Assembly (NCBI GenBank): GCA_016946835.1 | Contig: JACVTC010000044.1 | Span: forward strand, 901,501-965,500 | DNA: 64,000 nucleotides | Source: Neocallimastix lanati (nom. inval.) | Lineage: Eukaryota > Neocallimastigomycota > Neocallimastigomycetes > Neocallimastigales > Neocallimastigaceae | Direction: 5' to 3' | In this document: positions 1-11,675 of the stretch, piece after piece | How positions within the stretch are numbered: position 1 is the stretch's first letter | How the letters are laid out: the number at the start of each line of letters is the position of its first letter | The notes under the pieces: generated by a model | The model's database searches: none | Seen by the model: only the letters and a program-made list of their open reading frames with translations | What the model was told of the DNA's origin: nothing | Program-made: the position numbers and the translations under genes

Positions 1-1590
1 ATTTACTCTTCATAAAGAGAGTCCACCCAAATCTTGAATGGTCATCCAAAATGGTTAGGATATATTTATTGTCATAGAGAGAGTTTTGTATTGGACCAAT
101 AAGATCCATATATATGAGTTGAAATATATTTTTAGCTCTATTATGTGATGATTTGAAAGGCTTATTTTTAAGTTTTGAATAACTACAAATAGGGCACTTT
201 GAGTTTATGTTGATTTTTAAAATTTTATTTTTGATATTATTGATATTGAAATTAGCAAAACGACGATGCCATAAATTTTGTTTATTAATTGATTTAAAAT
301 GTGTATAATTGACTTCAACCAAATTATTATTATGTAGTTGTTTTGAAAATTTAATGGTTGAGTTGAAATCCAAAATTTAAATGTGTTAGATTGGTTCGAT
401 TTAATTGATAATATTCTTTGATTGTGTTCGTCATAAATTAGTGCGTATGATTTATTATTAGTATTATTGAAAATTATTTTGTATCCTTGTTGTGTAAGAT
501 TTCCAATTGATAATAAATTTTTATTTATTTTTTGTGAGTAATAAATATTCTTAATAGTTACTTTGTGATTACTAATGTATCCTATGAGTTCTCCTTTAAA
601 TTGTGTTGATATAACTTGATCATTAGCTAAATAAAATTTGTCATTGCACTTTTGAATATTATGTAATTTATTTAAATGATCAGTTATATTTATTGATACG
701 CCGGAGTCCAATATCCAACACATCATTTCTTTTTGTTTATTTTCTTCGTTTTGTTTATTTATTTCGACAAAATTAATATCAAGATTTCCTTGAGAATTGT
801 AATCCTTGGTAAAATCATCGGCATAGCTTGTATCGTACCTTTCTTTTTCCATGAAATTTGCATAATTTCTAAGTTAATTATATTTTCTTTAAAATTATTT
901 CTTCTCAGTTTGAAAATTTTTCTTTTTTTTATTATTTTTATCATCTCTTCTATTTTTACAGTCATAAAAGAAATGGCCCCATTTACCACATTAATTACAT
1001 CTACCATTTTTAGTCTTTTTAGTAAATGTTTTTATTTTAGTAAGTTTTTTCTTATTTGTATTAATGTTAGTATTATTTTCTATTGAAAATATATTTTTAT
1101 TATTTTGATTATTTGTTAAGGATTTTTTTAAGTTTGAAGAGATGATTTCAGGCAATACATACTTAACATATTCACTACATTTATTCCAATCGTTTTTAAA
1201 TTGGAACACATTAATCCAACGGAGTTCTTCTGGGAGACTTCTGTTAAAGATGCCCACTTTAACACTTGATTCAATGTCATTATCTATTTTCTTGAGTTCA
1301 TCAATAGTGTTCTGTAGTTCAGCAATAAATATGTTAATGTCCACTTCTGGGTTATACTTCAAATTATCGAGCTTATTTTTAAGTTTTAATTTACGTGTGT
1401 TGATGTTTTTGGTAAAAGATCTTTTTAGAATCTTCCACAATTCAAAGGCGGTTTTATTTGATCCTTGCGCAATGTCTTGGATTTTTTCTCCAATACTGTT
1501 TAGGACAATCCATTTTGTTGTAATATCGTTATTGAAATCAACCACATTGGTATTTTTACTTAATTTATATAAATAAAGTAAAATTTACCT
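1..1590 (-). pseudogene. Ty1/copia gag-pol fragment (Gag C-term, zinc knuckle, protease, integrase start)
   Basis: Read from 1590 down to 1, this is the middle of a copia polyprotein. Gag occupies about 1545-991 and matches the Gag of the complete element at 14493, for example LWKIL, KVGIFNRSLPE and WINVFQ. A CX2CX4HX4C zinc knuckle follows but is interrupted by TAA at 991-993. The aspartic protease core WILDSG is near 705-720. A GAG-pre-integrase module (LWHRR, CPIC) and the start of the integrase core (DLIGP, ILDDHSRFGW) lie in the last 300 bases. The first roughly 115 Gag residues are missing, so the copy is 5'-truncated near 1590. Further in-frame TAA codons lie between knuckle and protease, and there is an indel near 330-365. 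It continues beyond the window at position 1. It is a dead retrotransposon copy. Confidence 0.85.
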
Positions 1591-2304
1591 GAATTAAAAA
1601 GCAGTGAAAATAACGTATAAAAAAAAATTAAAATAAAGGTTATATTAAAAACGAATATAAATATAGAAACTATAATATTGAATTATTCTCATATTAAAAT
1701 TTGTAGTGTTTAAAATTAATTTATAATATTTAATCCAATCCATCAATTTTAAAAACAAATTAAATTTTATTAAAAAATTATATTATTAATAATATAAAAT
1801 ATTTATAAAGATTTAATCTATCATTTATTAATCTATTATTTGTTAAATCCCAATACCTATTATTTAAAATATATATTTTTAATGACGTATTTATACATAT
1901 CTACCCTTTATATATATCATTAACAATAATAGGGAAGATTACATTTAGATAATCTATATAAAATAATTTAAAATATATTATTTGTATTATTTATTATTCT
2001 CCATATATTCATAAAATATTTTCTAAAAAAAAAATAATAATAATAAAAATAAAAAATGTATTACTATTAATAATATTTATTTTAAACATCTTAAAAATAA
2101 AAGAAAATAATGAGTTATATGTGAATTGAATAAAAACCTTCATAAATTAAAACAATTAAATAATAAAGAAGCACTAAAAGAAGCTTTTTATAAAGTACTA
2201 AAGTAGAAAATTTAAATATTAATATATAAAAATATTAAATATTTAGATTATAAATAAATATTAAGATTTGATTGAAATCTTATGGTATGAAAGAAATATA
2301 AATA
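1591..2304. other. AT-rich spacer
   Basis: I see no gene here. It is the left flank of the LTR element inserted at 2310. Before that insertion it was contiguous with the DNA now at 7801. Confidence 0.6.
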
Positions 2305-2309
2305 ATTAT

Positions 2310-2516
2310 TGTCAAAAATAACAATTAAGAGTTACTCAGAATATATAATTAAGATAGTTTATTAAAATAAAGTTAAGGGTTATCAAATGTAGAAAGGGGT
2401 AAAACAGGATTTATATACATGAAGTAATATGTGGCTTGATACTTATCTTATGATATAATAATATAGATATGATAATTTAATAACATAAATTATTGGTTCT
2501 TTTTATATTTTTAACA
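2310..2516 (-). repeat. 3' LTR of the 2310-7800 element
   Basis: It is a 207-bp repeat starting TGTCAAAAATAAC and ending TTTTTAACA on the plus strand. It is nearly identical to 7594-7800; I noticed only a few substitutions, such as TTAAAATA versus TTAGAATA. The same LTR occurs in the opposite orientation at 20896-21102. Confidence 0.9.
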
Positions 2517-2537
2517 TTCCCCCTCAAATCTAATTTT
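2517..2537 (-). promoter_or_regulatory. Polypurine tract
   Basis: The minus strand reads AGATTTGAGGGGGAA directly before the LTR. The same motif (AGATTTGAGGAG) precedes the LTRs at 9521 and 57713. This is the expected position for the plus-strand primer of an LTR retrotransposon. Confidence 0.75.
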
Positions 2538-3591
2538 CTTTATATTATAAATTAGATTTGCAACATTACTAGTTTATATAATATTTCATATAATTTTAAT
2601 AGATATTATAGATTATGTAGTTTTAATTTAGTTCTATATAAAGTTTCTATTATTTCTTTAATCATATAAGTGTCTTAATTATCTCAATTATGTAAATATA
2701 ATTGTAATTTAGTTATATTTATATTCTTTGTTAGTTTTAAGTTGTGAAGATTCCTTCTTTGGGTGTTTGTTATTGAGTGAATATATTTCATGTTCTACAT
2801 TTTTTATTATATTTTAGATGTATTCATAAAGTTTTATTTATGTTAATATCTTTTAAATCTAAAAAAAAAATGAAGAAATTAATAATCGTTTGAAACCAAC
2901 TTCTCAATTATTGTAAAAGTTTCAGTACTTTTTTACAAATCTAAATTAAATAATTAATATTAAATTAGTATACGAAGTGATGATAGGGGACCAATACAAC
3001 AAAAGCTAAGTAAAGAAATTTTCTAATATTGATAAGACTATGATGATTAAATATGACTATTGATTTATTTCTAGTGATTTCTAGTGTGTATGACCGTAAC
3101 CAAACAAAACATAATATTGGCTCTCTACTTTATGATTTATAATTCTACAATATAATGTTTATCACATTTTTTCAAAATTTGTAACTGTAATATACTTAAA
3201 TCTATTTAAAAAATAGCATTTAGATTAAGGACTTTTTTCTGCTTTTCTTCATTTTATAAATATCTTCATCAGTTCTAATAATAATTTAGTAAACTTCAAC
3301 TATCTTCACAATCAACGGCTTTCCCAAATAAAACAAAATATCGGTTCTTAATTTTATAATTTATAATCCTACAATATATAACATTGAACTCTTTTTCAAA
3401 TTTTATATCAGAAATATAATTATTTTTAAATTGACATTCAGAATAAGAACTTCTTTATTTTTCTACTTTCTAATTCATATCTCTTAAAATTTTTATTGAT
3501 GACCTATTCAGTTCCAAAAAGAAAATAATACCTATATAAACAAATTTCCTTATTAACGTCGGATTTACGCACCAAAGCGGCTTATGCTTCT

Positions 3592-3629
<38 letters not shown>

Positions 3630-5021
3630 TTCTTTTCACTGATTATTTTTCTTCTTTTATTTAATAAAACTCTTTCGCAATTATCAAATTTTCTTTTTAT
3701 ACCAAATTTCCGGGCTAAGACCTTAGGCACTTTTTGCGGCTCTTTTTTCTTTCAATACACTATAACAATTACATCTTACTTACATTTTTCTTCTTATTTT
3801 ATAAGTAAATTTACATACTCTAATATTATAATATTTTATATTATGGTTAATTTCTCATTCTTTTTTTTTTTTAAATTTTTTTATGTTTTATCAATTTACA
3901 TTATTTCATTATATTACATATATACTTTATTACAAATTGAAATATATTTAGTATGCATAATAACTACTGATATATTATTAAAATTAACAAATTGAGCAAG
4001 CAAAGTAATTAGTAATTGAATATAAATGTGAAGAGAAGTGGAGAATTAATTACTAAATTAAAATTATATTAATAATTAAAATTTAAATTTTAATAAATAA
4101 TTAATTATTTTAAATATTATGTATATTAGTTTAATGTCTATATATTGCAATTACAAGTAGAATAATATATATAATATATATTCCAATTTTTGGGTGTAAA
4201 TTAAATATGCAAAGAATTAAAATTTTAAAGTTGATCAAAATTAATTCTGTAATTAACTACTAATTTTAAAGATTAATAATACAATAGAGTAGATAAAGTA
4301 TTAATGGATATAAAAGTAAATTAATTAAAAAATATGGTAACTATTAAAGTTTGATTTATTATTTACTATTAACACAAATATATTTCATCATTTATTTAAA
4401 CTGGAAATAATATAATTATAACATTTTAGTAATTGCGATTCAAATATTATTTTCTATTTAATTTAAATTAATGACTGAATTTTATAAAAAAAAATAGCTT
4501 TTATTGTAATGAAGTATGTATATATTTATCATAAAGTAACCATTGTTAATTTGTTTATAGAAACAAAACTTTTTATTGTAGTTTATAGTAGAAATTAACA
4601 AATAAATAATACAATATTCTATATTTTGAATATTAATTTATAATAAATAGCTTGAAATAATGAACAAATAATAGAAGTTCATTAATTTATATACCATAAA
4701 AAAAATAAAATAAGCGCAATATATATTTATAAATTTATTGTTATATAAAAAATAAATAATATATATATATATAAATTCCTGTTTATTTTTATTTTGATTG
4801 ATATTGGTTTATATTATTTATTATAAATAATATTGAAATTAACTTATTGTTTATATTTATTGTCGGTTTATTGTAATAAATAATATCTATATATATATTA
4901 AAGTTTGCAATATATTAACGTATATACCATATTATAAATAAAATGATATTTATTATAATAATAAATTTCTAAATATTCAAGATTAATAAGTATACAATAG
5001 AATTGTATATAGTAACAAACA
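2538..5021. other. Interior of the LTR element, no assignable gene
   Basis: The stretch is AT-rich with a T26-type homopolymer at about 3595-3623. A short minus-strand frame at 3470-3730 has a basic, plausible-looking first half, then a poly-Lys run encoded by the homopolymer. I do not recognise it and do not call it. Confidence 0.5.
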
Positions 5022-5668
5022 ATGCAAAACAAAATAGTTTTAGCAATATTTACTATTATTTTTTATATTTATTTTATTAATTGTGAGAGTTTATCGTACG
5101 AGGATGTTCCTAAGTATCTAACTAAAGATGAAGTATTAAAATTAAAAAATGCTGTTTTTGTCTCCTTTTATTATAAAGATAATCTATGTGCTAAGACTAA
5201 ACATAGTTACACAGATTTTTTGTTGAATTCCCTGATGAAATTGAAAGAATGAAGAAGTATATTACTGAAACATGCCCGCGTGATAAAATCGGAACTAAAA
5301 TGTGTAATACCGAAATATACTATGATGGAAAACTATTTTATACTAACTGTACTTCAAATTCAGATTGCTTGTCTAATAAATGTCTTAAAAGCGTTTGTGT
5401 TTTTAACGATGACAATCCGATTGTGCATTGTGATGATATATACTTAGGTGGTGGCAGATCATATATGTATTGTGGCAAACCCTATCATGATACATGTAAA
5501 ACCGATAATGAATGCTCTTCTAGAATATGTTTTGAAGATAATATTTGTAATTTGCAACGTAAAGGACCTTCTGATAGTGAAGAGTGGAGTGGTTATGATG
5601 CACTCAATTTATATTATGTTTATTGCTCTATTTTTGTTAATTTGTTGTTGTTGTTATTCTATTTGTAA
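5022..5668 (+). pseudogene. Secreted Cys-rich protein with C-terminal hydrophobic anchor, one frameshift
   Basis: The first frame starts at ATG 5022 with a signal peptide (MQNKIVLAIFTIIFYIYF, then INC) and runs to about 5220. The reading then has to move by one base in the T-run near 5214-5219 to join a frame ending at 5668. After the shift the frame reads EFPDEIERMKKY and continues open. The product would be about 215 residues. It has two similar modules of the type DCLSNKC...C and ECSSRIC...C, then a hydrophobic C-terminal segment (IFVNLLLLLFYL) suggesting a membrane anchor. DC-x-S-x2-C modules suggest a cell-surface protein, but I cannot name a function. The gene lies antisense inside an LTR element. 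The single homopolymer indel could be a sequencing or assembly error, in which case the gene is intact. Confidence 0.65.
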
Positions 5669-6147
5669 AAAGGAAGAAATAAATAAATAAATAAATAAAT
5701 AAATTATATATACTATAATCTATAATTATCATAAACATTTGATAAGTATATATAATAATTACAAGATAAATATTAATTTTTTTTTTTTTACAATCTCTTT
5801 TTAAAATTTTAAAAATATCATCATAAAATTATTGTATATTATATAATTTATTTTAATACATATATAAAAGATATCATAAAACAATAATTATCAAAGTAAT
5901 TTCTGTAGTACTATAATTTGAAGGATTTAATATATATATATATATTATATTTAAAAGAATATTTATAATAATATATTTAATATATAAATTTTCGAATATT
6001 GAAATGTTTGTAAGTTTTATAATTTTAACTTAAAATAATTGCAATATAAATATTGAAAAGGTTTATTAAACAACCAAATAATTCTTTATTAAATTTATTT
6101 ATTTAATTAAAAGTTATATATTATTATTATAAATATATATATATATA

Positions 6148-6507
6148 TTTGTTAGTGTATATATAAATTTTGAAAGTACACCTAAATGTATTTATTATCG
6201 TCAAATTAACATTCCAGGTACTCATGATAGCGGAACTTATGCTATTGGTAAATTATTAAATAGTAATATTGGAAGTGTTATACTTCGAAGTCTATCTATA
6301 TCTTCATGGGGTATAAATTCACGCATTATTGAATATTCAAAAACACAAGATATGGATATTACAGAACAATTAAACAATGGAATTAGATATTTTGATATAA
6401 GACTTTCGACCACTGATGAACCATTTTACTTCTTTTTCTTTAACTTATATAAATATGGACTATACAATGAAGTGAACAAATTTCCATTGAAGTATGAATC
6501 ATATTAG
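6148..6507 (+). pseudogene. PI-PLC X-domain fragment
   Basis: An open frame without an obvious ATG runs to TAG at 6505-6507. It contains INIPGTHDSGTYAIGK and, about 50 residues later, DMDITEQLNNGIRYFDIRLS. This is the N-terminal catalytic signature of phosphatidylinositol-specific phospholipase C X domains: a catalytic His in GTHDS, and the NGIRYFDIR strand. The domain normally extends well past this point with a second catalytic His and substrate-binding residues, and these are absent. The frame ends in unrelated AT-rich DNA. It is therefore a truncated, probably captured gene piece inside the 2310-7800 LTR element, on the strand opposite to the element. An intron boundary near 6150 cannot be ruled out. 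Confidence 0.7.
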
Positions 6508-6717
6508 TTTTGAAATTACTGATATATTGTTCTATTGATATTAGTATATTTTAATTTTGATTTATAATTTTGTAATGCAATTATTTAAAATTTTCATTAT
6601 TTAGTTGAAATAATAAAAATGCATTTAAGAAGAAAATTATTAAATAATAAGGATTTTTTATTGTTAATAATATATTAATACTATTATTATTATAATTTAT
6701 TTATTTATTATTAATTA

Positions 6718-6720
6718 AAA

Positions 6721-6766
<46 letters not shown>
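6718..6766. repeat. (ATT)n microsatellite
   Basis: It is an uninterrupted run of about 16 ATT/TTA triplets. It abuts the 47-bp tandem array. Confidence 0.95.
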
Positions 6767-6768
<2 letters not shown>

Positions 6769-6770
6769 TT

Positions 6771-6940
6771 GTTGGTTGACCATATTTTTCAACTCAACTC
6801 TTTGATTTATTTATATAGTTGGTTGACCATATTTTTCAACTCAACTCTTTAATTTATTTATATAGTTGGTTGACCATATTTTTTCAACTCAACTCTTTAA
6901 TTTATTTATATAGTTGGTTGACTATGTTTTTCAACTCAAC
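6771..6940. repeat. 47-bp tandem array of hairpin units in retroelement leader
   Basis: There are four direct copies, starting at 6771, 6818, 6865 and 6913, each beginning GTTGGTTGACCATATTTTTC and followed by AACTCAACTC; the last copy is partial. Each unit contains GTTGA...TCAAC complementary arms, so each can fold into a small hairpin. In element orientation the array sits about 650-820 bases inside the 5' LTR, the same place as the hairpin arrays at 13407-13790 and 54805-55020. Confidence 0.9.
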
Positions 6941-7561
6941 ATAAGAATAACAACATAAATGTATAATTTTATATATATATATTTTAGATAATAATAATAA
7001 TAATAATAACTTGTTTATTTTCATTAAATATTTGTTTCATGTCAAATTAGGATAATTTATTCATATTTTTATTACATATACTTTTATAATTGAAGATATT
7101 AATTATTTAAATACATAACTTTTGATTTATATGTATTATAAAATTTTTAATAATAATTACTTATTAGTTAAATACTTTGAATTTATAATATTCATTATAG
7201 TTTAATGTAATTCAATAAATAATGGTTATTATTATTTCATTTACTTCTTTATTTAAAATAAATATAATGTTTTCATATATTTTATTTGTCTATGATGATT
7301 AAAATAATTATTTTATTTTGCTAAAATTATGATTAAATCTTAGTTTGATACTTATTGTCATTGCTGATTATGGTCTTGTACCGTTATTTTAAGTTTTATA
7401 ATATTTATTTATATGTTTGTTTATTTTTTGGTCATTTGTAATTTATATTGAGAGAATAATTATGCGTTCAATTCAATTTAAATAATAAATTTTAAATTTG
7501 TTAATTTATTTAATTATGAAAAAATTTATTTAATTTATTTTCGATACTTAACTGTTATTTC

Positions 7562-7593
7562 GAGCTCAACTTTGTAGAGTGAGACTCTTAATC
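7562..7593 (-). promoter_or_regulatory. Primer-binding site complementary to tRNA-Lys(CUU) 5' half
   Basis: The plus strand here reads GAGCTCAACTTTGTAGAG then TGAGACTCTTAATC, abutting the LTR. This resembles the D-arm to anticodon-loop part of eukaryotic tRNA-Lys(CUU) (AGCTCAGTTGGTAGAG...GAGACTCTTAATC). The retroelement minus strand is therefore complementary to a half tRNA rather than to a tRNA 3' end. Confidence 0.7.
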
Positions 7594-7800
7594 TGTCAAA
7601 AATAACAATTAAGAGTTACTCAGAATATATAATTAAGATAGTTTATTAGAATAAAGTTAAGGGTTATCAAATGTAGAAAGGGGTAAAACAGGATTTATAT
7701 ACATGAAGTAATATGTGGCTTGATACTTATCTTATGATATAATAATATAGATATGATAATTTAATAACATAAATTATTGTTTTTTTTTATATTTTTAACA
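7594..7800 (-). repeat. 5' LTR of the 2310-7800 element
   Basis: It is a 207-bp partner of the LTR at 2310-2516, with ATTAT at 7801-7805 completing the target duplication. Confidence 0.9.
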
Positions 7801-8339
7801 ATTATTAAAAGCTGATACCAACCTTAAAGAAATATACTAATAATCCAATATTATTTTGTGATTACCATATCATAAGAAAACAATGATAGATAAAAATGTT
7901 TTTAGAATATTAAGAAATATCCTAATGATATAACTTTTGGTGCTTTAAATTAATACTTAACATCTAAATAGATGGGAATCGTATAAATGTTTATATATAA
8001 AAACAGAAGTAAGTGAATTAAATACTATTAAAAATTGATAGTTAATACTAGAAAACACATAAATGGATTTGAGATTATCTTATATGTAAATACATTTATC
8101 CATAAAAGATTTTTTGACAAATATTTATTTATGAAATTATCTCCTTCATTCAATGTATCTTGGCAATGGTGTTTTAGTATTATTGAAAATAAAACATTAC
8201 GTCAATCCTCCATAATTTATAATTATTCAAAAAATTTTATTATAGATTCAAAAGGTACTTCATTGTATAATGTAAATGATAAAAATTACAATTTAGTTTA
8301 TTAAAAACAAAAAAACTTAAATAGTGAAACTCATAATTT

Positions 8340-8378
<39 letters not shown>

Positions 8379-9504
8379 AATAATTTAAATTAATAGATTA
8401 TAAATATTGTTTATATACAATAGTATATGACAAATACGTTGAAAATTTTGAAACGATGTTATATTTATTTCATAAAAATGATAAATTGTTTAATGGAGAT
8501 ATTCTAATAATATATGATGACAAATACAGCATTTTATCAAATAATTTAAAAAAAAAAAAGGATATTTATCTAAATTTCCTAATGTAATATTTTAGAAAAT
8601 AGATACTTCAATATGATTAAACAATTATGAAATTTAAGTCATAAAGGTTTTTACGGCCTTTACAAATATTTGAGATGTTGGTTTAATAGATTATAATAAA
8701 ATTTTATATTTGGATTCTGGTACCCTGGTGAAATCAAATATATATGAATTATTTAATAGAAATCAAAATTTAATATACATTACAAATCATAAATATTTAG
8801 TTGAAAATAGGGAAATATGAGATTAAATTATTAATAAAAAAGGACATAAATAAATAATGATATGGTATTTATAAATAAAAATATGTTAAATAAGGATCAT
8901 GTTAATGGAATGTTAAATTTAACATATAAATATAATAAGTCATTTTCATTTTACCATGTACTTCTTGATCAAAACATTATTCAAGTATATTTCATTGAAA
9001 ATAATATAAACGTAACTTTAATATCTAAAATTTACAGAACTGTGAAAATAGTATTTTATGGAAATAATTGATAAATTAAAAATGGAAAAATAAATCATTA
9101 TGTTAATAAAAAGCCTTGTAATTTGAATAAACTCAAATATAAATATGTTTATGACATATGGCATAATTATAATAATGAATTAAAAGAATTATATAAAAAT
9201 AAGGTATGATAATAGTTTTTCAAATATTATAAATAAATATGTTATTACCCAATTTTTTGTATGTTTTAAATAACAAATAATGAAATTGGTAAATAATATA
9301 TTCTTCAATCTTTTTTATACTTTTAAGACGGGAGTATTATTTTAAAATATCTATAAATTATTATTTAAATTTATATTTAAAAATAACTCTAGTTTACATA
9401 TTTTATAATACATTCTATATATGATTATATTAAAAATGAAAACATTATTTTGTAATACAATACTAATATTACATTTCTATTCAATTATAACTTTGGATAA
9501 AAGT
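7801..9504. other. Decayed coding-like remnants ahead of an LTR
   Basis: Plus-strand frames at 8035-8304 and 8862-9071, and a short run near 8710-8815 (LDSGTLVKSNIYELFN), have protein-like composition but are separated by stops, a poly-A run of about 35 at 8341-8376, and frameshifts. I do not recognise the family. The stretch lies just upstream of a polypurine tract and LTR, so it may be the interior of another degraded LTR element. Confidence 0.35.
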
Positions 9505-9725
9505 TAGATTTGAGGAGGAATGTTCAAAATATAAATATCAAGTTTTATAATTATATTAATTTAAAGAGTAATGCTATATGTTTTAATATATTCATGTAAA
9601 AAATGTGATCAATAATAATAATAAACTACATATTATGTTTACTATATATATCATAAAAATATATATTATTATTTTTATACCATTCATTATTTTTGTATAA
9701 TAAAAAGAGATTCCTATTTTTCACA
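9505..9725 (+). mobile_element. Polypurine tract plus 3' LTR remnant
   Basis: AGTTAGATTTGAGGAGGAA precedes an LTR at 9521-9725 that starts TGTTCAAAATATAAATATC and ends TTTTTCACA. Its sequence follows the LTRs at 54265 and 57713 through most of its length (TTAATATATTCATGTAAA, ATCAATAATAATA). I could not locate a 5' partner, because the 2310-7800 element and decay interrupt the left side. Confidence 0.7.
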
Positions 9726-10705
9726 CATTTGTAATGTTAAAAAAATTTTTTATTTTATTTTATTTTTTTTTTTGGAAAAATCAATCTAATATTTTACTAA
9801 AAAAATTTGTTTAATTGGATCTAATTGCTATTAAAATTTGTTAAAATATTCAATTAAAAATAAAATTACTATTTTAATATAAAGTTATTAATAAAATAAA
9901 ATATTTTTCATTATAAAATAAAACATTTTTGATTTAAAATTTTATAACAAAAATTAAAATATAACATATAAATTTTTAATTTTTATTATTAATATTAATT
10001 TTCATTATTAATATGTATATAAAAAATTTTAATTATCGATATTGCTTATATAAGTTTTACATATAAAAAAATATTATTATTAATATAGAATATAATATAT
10101 AAATATAAATATTTAAAATAATTTTATAAAATTTATAATCTTTGAAATTTAAAAATTTATTAAATAATTATTATTAAATTTATTTGTATGGAAACAATAA
10201 AATTAAAATTTAAATAATATTTCTTATAATAATATCTTATTTAATATTATTTTTTTTAATAAAACTATCATTACTCTTTTATAAAAGAAAGAAAAAAAAA
10301 ATGTTCTTTTCATATTAAATGAATTTAGTTATAAATTATTTTGTAATTAAATTAATTTAAATTAATGTAATTATTATACATACTTTATTATTCTATTTAA
10401 TTATTATTTAGCTTTAATATTAATATAATTAATTCAAATTATTATACTTTATTTATTCATTTATTATCTTAATATAGGTATCTTTATAATAAACTATTCA
10501 ATTATTGCTTGCTTTAACTATTCAATTATTTTTGTTAAAAAATAAGACGATGATACATTATAAAAACTCTATAAAATATTTTTTGTTTTTTATATAATCA
10601 ATTTATAATAACTTTTTATTTAAGAATATAATAAATATATAATTATTATTTCTTAAGGAATAAGACGTTTTTATCATAAATAATAATTTATGTACTATAA
10701 ATAAT
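9726..10705. other. AT-rich spacer
   Basis: I see no gene or RNA here. Confidence 0.6.
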
Positions 10706-10911
10706 TGTTAGGAATATAAATATAAAGTTTTATTATATTAAATTAGAGAGTAATATTATTTATTTAATATATCAGTGTAAGATATGTAACCAATAATAAT
10801 AATAAGCCACATATTATAATAATAATAAATACCATTAAAATGTATAATATGAAATTAGATATGGTTGTTTATTACATTTTTTTACATAATATAAGATTCT
10901 TGTTTTTAACA
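10706..10911 (+). repeat. Solo LTR
   Basis: The sequence starts TGTTAGGAATATAAATATAAAG and ends TTTTTAACA, 206 bp long, in the same family as 9521-9725 and 54265-54470. There is no polypurine tract before it and no primer site after it. I see no matching target duplication. Confidence 0.7.
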
Positions 10912-11675
10912 GTTTTTCATTTATTAAATAAAAGCATTTCTTATTTATATATTTTATTAACTTAATAAAATCAATTTCATTGGTCATTTAATTTATTAAT
11001 AAATTTAATTATTTATAGAACAGAAATTATTATTTTTAACTATTTTAAATTAAAAATAAATTTATAATTTTATACAGAAACTTTTATTAATATATATTTT
11101 ATTTCTGTATTCAATTATTATATTATTTTATTTCTTTTTATTAATCTTTATTATAGTAAACTATATTATTGAATTATACAGAAAGAAATATTTCTATAAT
11201 TTCCAGGATTTAATTCTAAAAGGGAAATTCCAATATAGGTAAAAAAAAATATTATTAAGATAGTTAGAATATTAGCAATAATTATTGTTATTAGATTTTA
11301 TATAGTATTTAATGAAGTGTAGCGAATTAATAAAATATTTAAAAGATATTAACAAAATATATTTTATAAAATATTAATCAGGTATTTAATATAAAGTATT
11401 AATATAAATATATGATAAATTATTATTAAGATTGAATATTCGTTATATATTTTATTAACTAAAAATATGTTATAGAAATATAAAATATATTAATAAAAGA
11501 GTTATTATAAAAAATAAAATAAATTAATAAAAGATTTATTATACAAAATATTTATTAGATATTAATAATATTTAGTATAAATTATTGATAAAAATTAATA
11601 ATACAAAAGATAAATAATATTAATAAGGGTTATAAAATATTAATTATATATATTGATATAATATTAACATAATCT
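10912..11675. other. AT-rich spacer
   Basis: I see no gene. Composition changes sharply to GC-richer DNA at about 11676. Confidence 0.6.

Larger units (their letters stand above)
2310..7800 (-). mobile_element. Complete LTR retrotransposon without recognisable gag-pol, carrying antisense cargo
   Basis: Two near-identical 207-bp LTRs (2310-2516 and 7594-7800), each TG...CA, bound this element. The 5-bp duplication ATTAT lies immediately outside at 2305-2309 and 7801-7805. A purine-rich tract (minus strand) abuts the 2516 side and a tRNA-complementary primer site abuts the 7594 side, so the element runs right to left. I find no Gag, integrase or reverse transcriptase pattern in the 5.1-kb interior. 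It instead holds a Cys-rich secreted-protein gene (5022-5668) and a PI-PLC X-domain fragment (6148-6507), both on the plus strand and so antisense to the element. Intact LTRs and target duplication point to one insertion event mobilised in trans, but later insertion of cargo cannot be excluded. Confidence 0.85.

Noticed and set aside
733-1576. Plus-strand frames opposite the gag-pol fragment
   Set aside because: Antisense shadows of the minus-strand Gag and protease.
3470-3730. 86-codon basic minus-strand frame
   Set aside because: No ATG at the start, a poly-Lys run from a homopolymer, no domain. The first 40 residues look protein-like, but nothing supports a gene.
6771-6940. CRISPR-like array
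   Set aside because: Units are contiguous 47-bp tandem copies without unique spacers, in a eukaryotic retroelement leader.
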